DNA from: Chrysoperla carnea
Taxonomy: Eukaryota; Arthropoda; Insecta; Neuroptera; Chrysopidae
Length of the DNA stretch: 64,000 bases
NCBI RefSeq assembly: GCF_905475395.1
Contig: NC_058341.1
Coordinates: forward strand, 35,355,501-35,419,500
Reading direction: 5' to 3'
Under the pieces are notes generated by a model. That model had not been told where the DNA came from, did not search any database, and saw nothing but the letters and a program-made list of their open reading frames with translations. The translations under genes were made by a program, and so were the position numbers. This document shows positions 61,291 to 64,000 of this stretch, piece after piece (the stretch's first letter is position 1; every line of letters starts with the position of its first letter).

Positions 61291-63380
61291 TTTTTTCACG
61301 TTTACTTCGAAATATAGTGTTAAATTTTTTTTTTCTTAAATCTAAGCTTTATTTATCTTAATACAAAACTGAAAGAGTGTGGCAAATGACAAATCTAATT
61401 TGGATTAGTTATTTGATTAAAATTGAACACAGATTTGAAAAAGGATCGAGAATTTGATATATATAAACTTTTACTTAATAATCTATCTCGCCCTAATATC
61501 CAGTTTGGTTTCAGTACTGTATCTTTTAGCGATAGTCTCAGTCGCGTCAAAATCAAATATGCGAGCAAAATAAAACAATAATTAAATTTTTTTAAGTATA
61601 AGTGGTTGAAAATTTATCGGCGTGGACCGCAAATGTTTTACAGCATTACGATCCATTTTTCGGGCCAGCCTATTAAACTAAAATATTTAAAACAGCAAAA
61701 TATAACAATTCATTTAATTATATAGTTTTTTAGACCAATTATCATAAATTCACGTTGTTCAACCACTAGCTTATTGACCCTGAAAAGAGATGTTAATGTT
61801 TTTCGTTTAATTTGCAGGTAATTAGATGTTTAAAAAATGTATGTACGAATTGGAGCTTTATTTTTTGAAACTATATATTTATTAAATAAAAACACCAAGA
61901 CATTAGACAATGTTTCACCTTAAGTGATTAATTGTTTACTTCAGCCATTAATTAATTATTTTTTTTAATATTGGATTATTGATACAGGTGAATAGTAATT
62001 ATCCATGGGTAAAATCATGAAAAAGTTACAGCGGGTTAGAAAATCGTGTTTTAAAACAAAAACAAAATTAGTGACACTTTTAGAGAAACGAATCATCATA
62101 TAATGCAGAAATTAATGGTCTTAAACTTTTTCCAAATGTCCATTGTTACATGATTTGTCCCTACATTTTCATAAAAAACGTTGTTAGAGTAAAAAGTACT
62201 TCTTTTAAGAATTATAAAAAGGAGAAGATAATCAATGTCATCATGAAGATTTTTCGATATGACTTCACCATCACTGCCTGGTCTACATTTAGTCACAAAA
62301 TTATTAAATTATTTCATAATTAATTTATATAAAATTCAGATATAAATTATAATTATGTGTACATTTATTTTTATATAAAAATATGTAAACAGTTTCAGGG
62401 GATTTTTTTTTGAAATTTGCAAATTATACAATTAAAATAGCCATGAAGGTCAAGAGCAATTTATTTCAAGTCAATTATATTTATTTAATCTAGTGGACGA
62501 TGGTTATTATTTACTATACAGATTATAATATAATTAAAATATGTCATAATTACACATGTGAAAATGATTTTTAATAGACGGATATACGAGTATACGGGGC
62601 GGTACAAAATTATCACATTGGAAGAATAAAAATAAAAGTTCCTTTGAAGTTTCTGAATCTGATGTACCATTAATTAGTTATTGATAATAAGTTTGAAAAT
62701 GTCAATTGATAGTTTGGGCTATAGAGTCCATTTGATGGATTGTTCGGCAGTGATGATACTCACTAGGAGGACTCACTCGATTTAAAGATAAAAGTCCCTT
62801 GACTTCTCTTAAATATTTGCTTTCCATTTGCAATCCATTTTCAGATTCATTTCAATGACATGATTTCCCATTATTATTATTAATTATTATTATTTACTCT
62901 TTTGCATTTTCGATTTACAGCCATAAGTTTCGAGAAATTATATAATAATATCAATCATTGATTTAACTTTGTAATTTCGTCGATAATATTTGTTAGTGAT
63001 TAGATCGGTGGAAACTTCTGCCACTATTTTTCCAGTAATATTTCTGACGCTGGAAGCTTAAGGTATACAAATATGGTCGACGCATGCAATGGCATCGATG
63101 TATATTGAGGTTTTCTGTTCTTAGACTACCGAGTCCAAAACATGTTGCCTATCTTCATCAAAACCATTGAATATCCGTAATTGGCTGATTTTTACAATCC
63201 TTTAATGTATCACTAAAGTTTTTGCAGATTTAAGATTTCTTTTAGTGCAGCTTGTGCTGTGTTGTTCTATTAATAAAATTAGAAGATTAAAATTTAAAGA
63301 AAATTTACTACATTTCAGCTTTTAACATTTATATTTTTTTCTTATTTTAATATTAACGTGTCGTCTTAGGGATTTTTATG
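61291..63380. other. Intergenic DNA
   Basis: No gene recognised. Short frames at 62096-62296 and 62485-62670 on the minus strand have no features. Confidence 0.4.
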
Positions 63381-63581
63381 GCACGCCATTTTACTATTTA
63401 ATGTCCGAAAAAAAATGATCGTAATAATAATACATTATTATTATGTTATCATCATAATAATAATCATTTTCATTATGTACATAATTTTAATTCAATCATT
63501 TTTATTATGTACATAATTTTAATTCAATCATTTTTATTATGTACATAATTTTAATTCATATTAAATAGTAAAACGGCGTGC
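63381..63581. repeat. Inverted repeat, 22 bp, enclosing satellite units
   Basis: GCACGCCATTTTACTATTTAAT-type text at 63381-63402 is inverted at 63560-63581 with one mismatch. The ends are richer in G+C than anything nearby and look like element termini. Confidence 0.65.
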
Positions 63582-63743
63582 GATATATGTCCATTATGTA
63601 CATAATTTTAATTCAATCATTTTTATTATGTACATAATTTTAATTCTCTATTTCCATTATGTACATAATTTTAATTCAATCATTTTTATTATGTACATAA
63701 TTTTAATTCTCTATTTCCATTATGTACATAATTTTAATTCAAT
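63471..63743. repeat. 31/32-bp A+T-rich tandem repeat
   Basis: The core ATTATGTACATAATTTTAAT occurs nine times at 31-32-bp spacing, with one 57-bp interruption around 63560-63590. ATTATGTACATAAT is itself palindromic. Two unit types alternate (TTCAATCATTTTT and TTCTCTATTTCC). Confidence 0.85.
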
Positions 63744-63819
63744 AATTTTTTTTTAATCTAATTCAAATAAAATTAACTGATTTATTATTATGTATCATCA
63801 TAATAATAATACATTTTTA

Positions 63820-63933
63820 TTATGATGATAACATAATAAAAATGTATTATTATTATGTATCATCATAATAATAATACATTATTATTATGATGATACATAA
63901 TAAAAATACATTTTTATTATGTTATCATCATAA
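63820..63933. repeat. ~114-bp near-perfect palindrome
   Basis: Arms of 57 bp pair around a centre at 63876/63877. The inner 44 bp (63855-63898) have 20-bp exact arms and the 4-nt loop TACA; beyond them I found one mismatch. Partial echoes of the same arm occur at 63424-63470 and 63785-63815. Confidence 0.8.
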
Positions 63934-64000
63934 TTTTAATTCTCGTCTCTCTTTTCTCATCTTATCTTATATCAATCTCTCTTTTACTAAGATTTATTTT

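Noticed and set aside
63471-63743. CRISPR array
   Set aside because: Units are 31-32 bp but the 'spacers' are also repeated, the sequence is A+T-rich and palindromic, and the genome is eukaryotic; it is a satellite.

Overview
The window looks like nuclear DNA of an insect. It is very A+T rich, coding sequence is sparse and split by spliceosomal introns with GT..AG borders, and it is full of interspersed repeats of kinds common in insect genomes (RTE-like retroposon tails, a tRNA-derived SINE, mariner- and pogo-like MITE remnants, Jockey/I-type non-LTR debris). The order cannot be fixed from the sequence. No bacterial or viral gene set, operon or CRISPR array was seen.

Layout. 0-21 kb: no convincing gene; dispersed repeats dominate. 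At least nine copies of one family (A+T rich, beginning AACCCCCGA, with a TCTGTCTGTGGCATCGTAGCG core) occur in both orientations. Two of them at 14.93-16.66 kb face each other as ~675-bp arms of a long inverted repeat. 21.2-27.8 kb: a tandem cluster of chymotrypsin-fold (S1A) serine protease genes on the + strand: SP1 (three exons), SP2 (only a last exon, with its own copy of the preceding intron) and SP3 (three exons). 35.5-36.6 kb: a fourth, more diverged member, SP4 (three exons). SP1, SP3 and SP4 share one architecture: a signal-peptide exon, a phase-1 intron, an exon with the R|IING activation site and the catalytic His, a phase-0 intron, and a last exon with the catalytic Asp and Ser. 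They are probably secreted digestive or venom/saliva-type proteases. SP1-SP3 have lost the Cys191-Cys220 pair that SP4 keeps.

36.6-64 kb: mostly featureless A+T-rich DNA with MITE-like pieces, a less A+T-rich island at 47.1-48.3 kb, a diverged ~400-bp duplication at 58.1/58.8 kb, and two non-LTR retrotransposon 3' remnants (55.6 kb on +, 60.7-61.3 kb on -). The most striking structure is at 59.85-60.63 kb. A retroposon-like element carries seven copies of a 52-bp minisatellite, and almost every unit is a run of up to eight contiguous alternating nGAAn/nTTCn pentamers, the heat-shock-element consensus. Two CTCF-like GCGCCATCTA sites follow directly. The window ends in a complex palindromic satellite (63.38-63.95 kb) that includes a ~114-bp nearly perfect palindrome.

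Exon borders, active-site positions and repeat periods were read directly from the sequence. Family names for mobile elements rest on recalled consensus features and were not checked by a database search.
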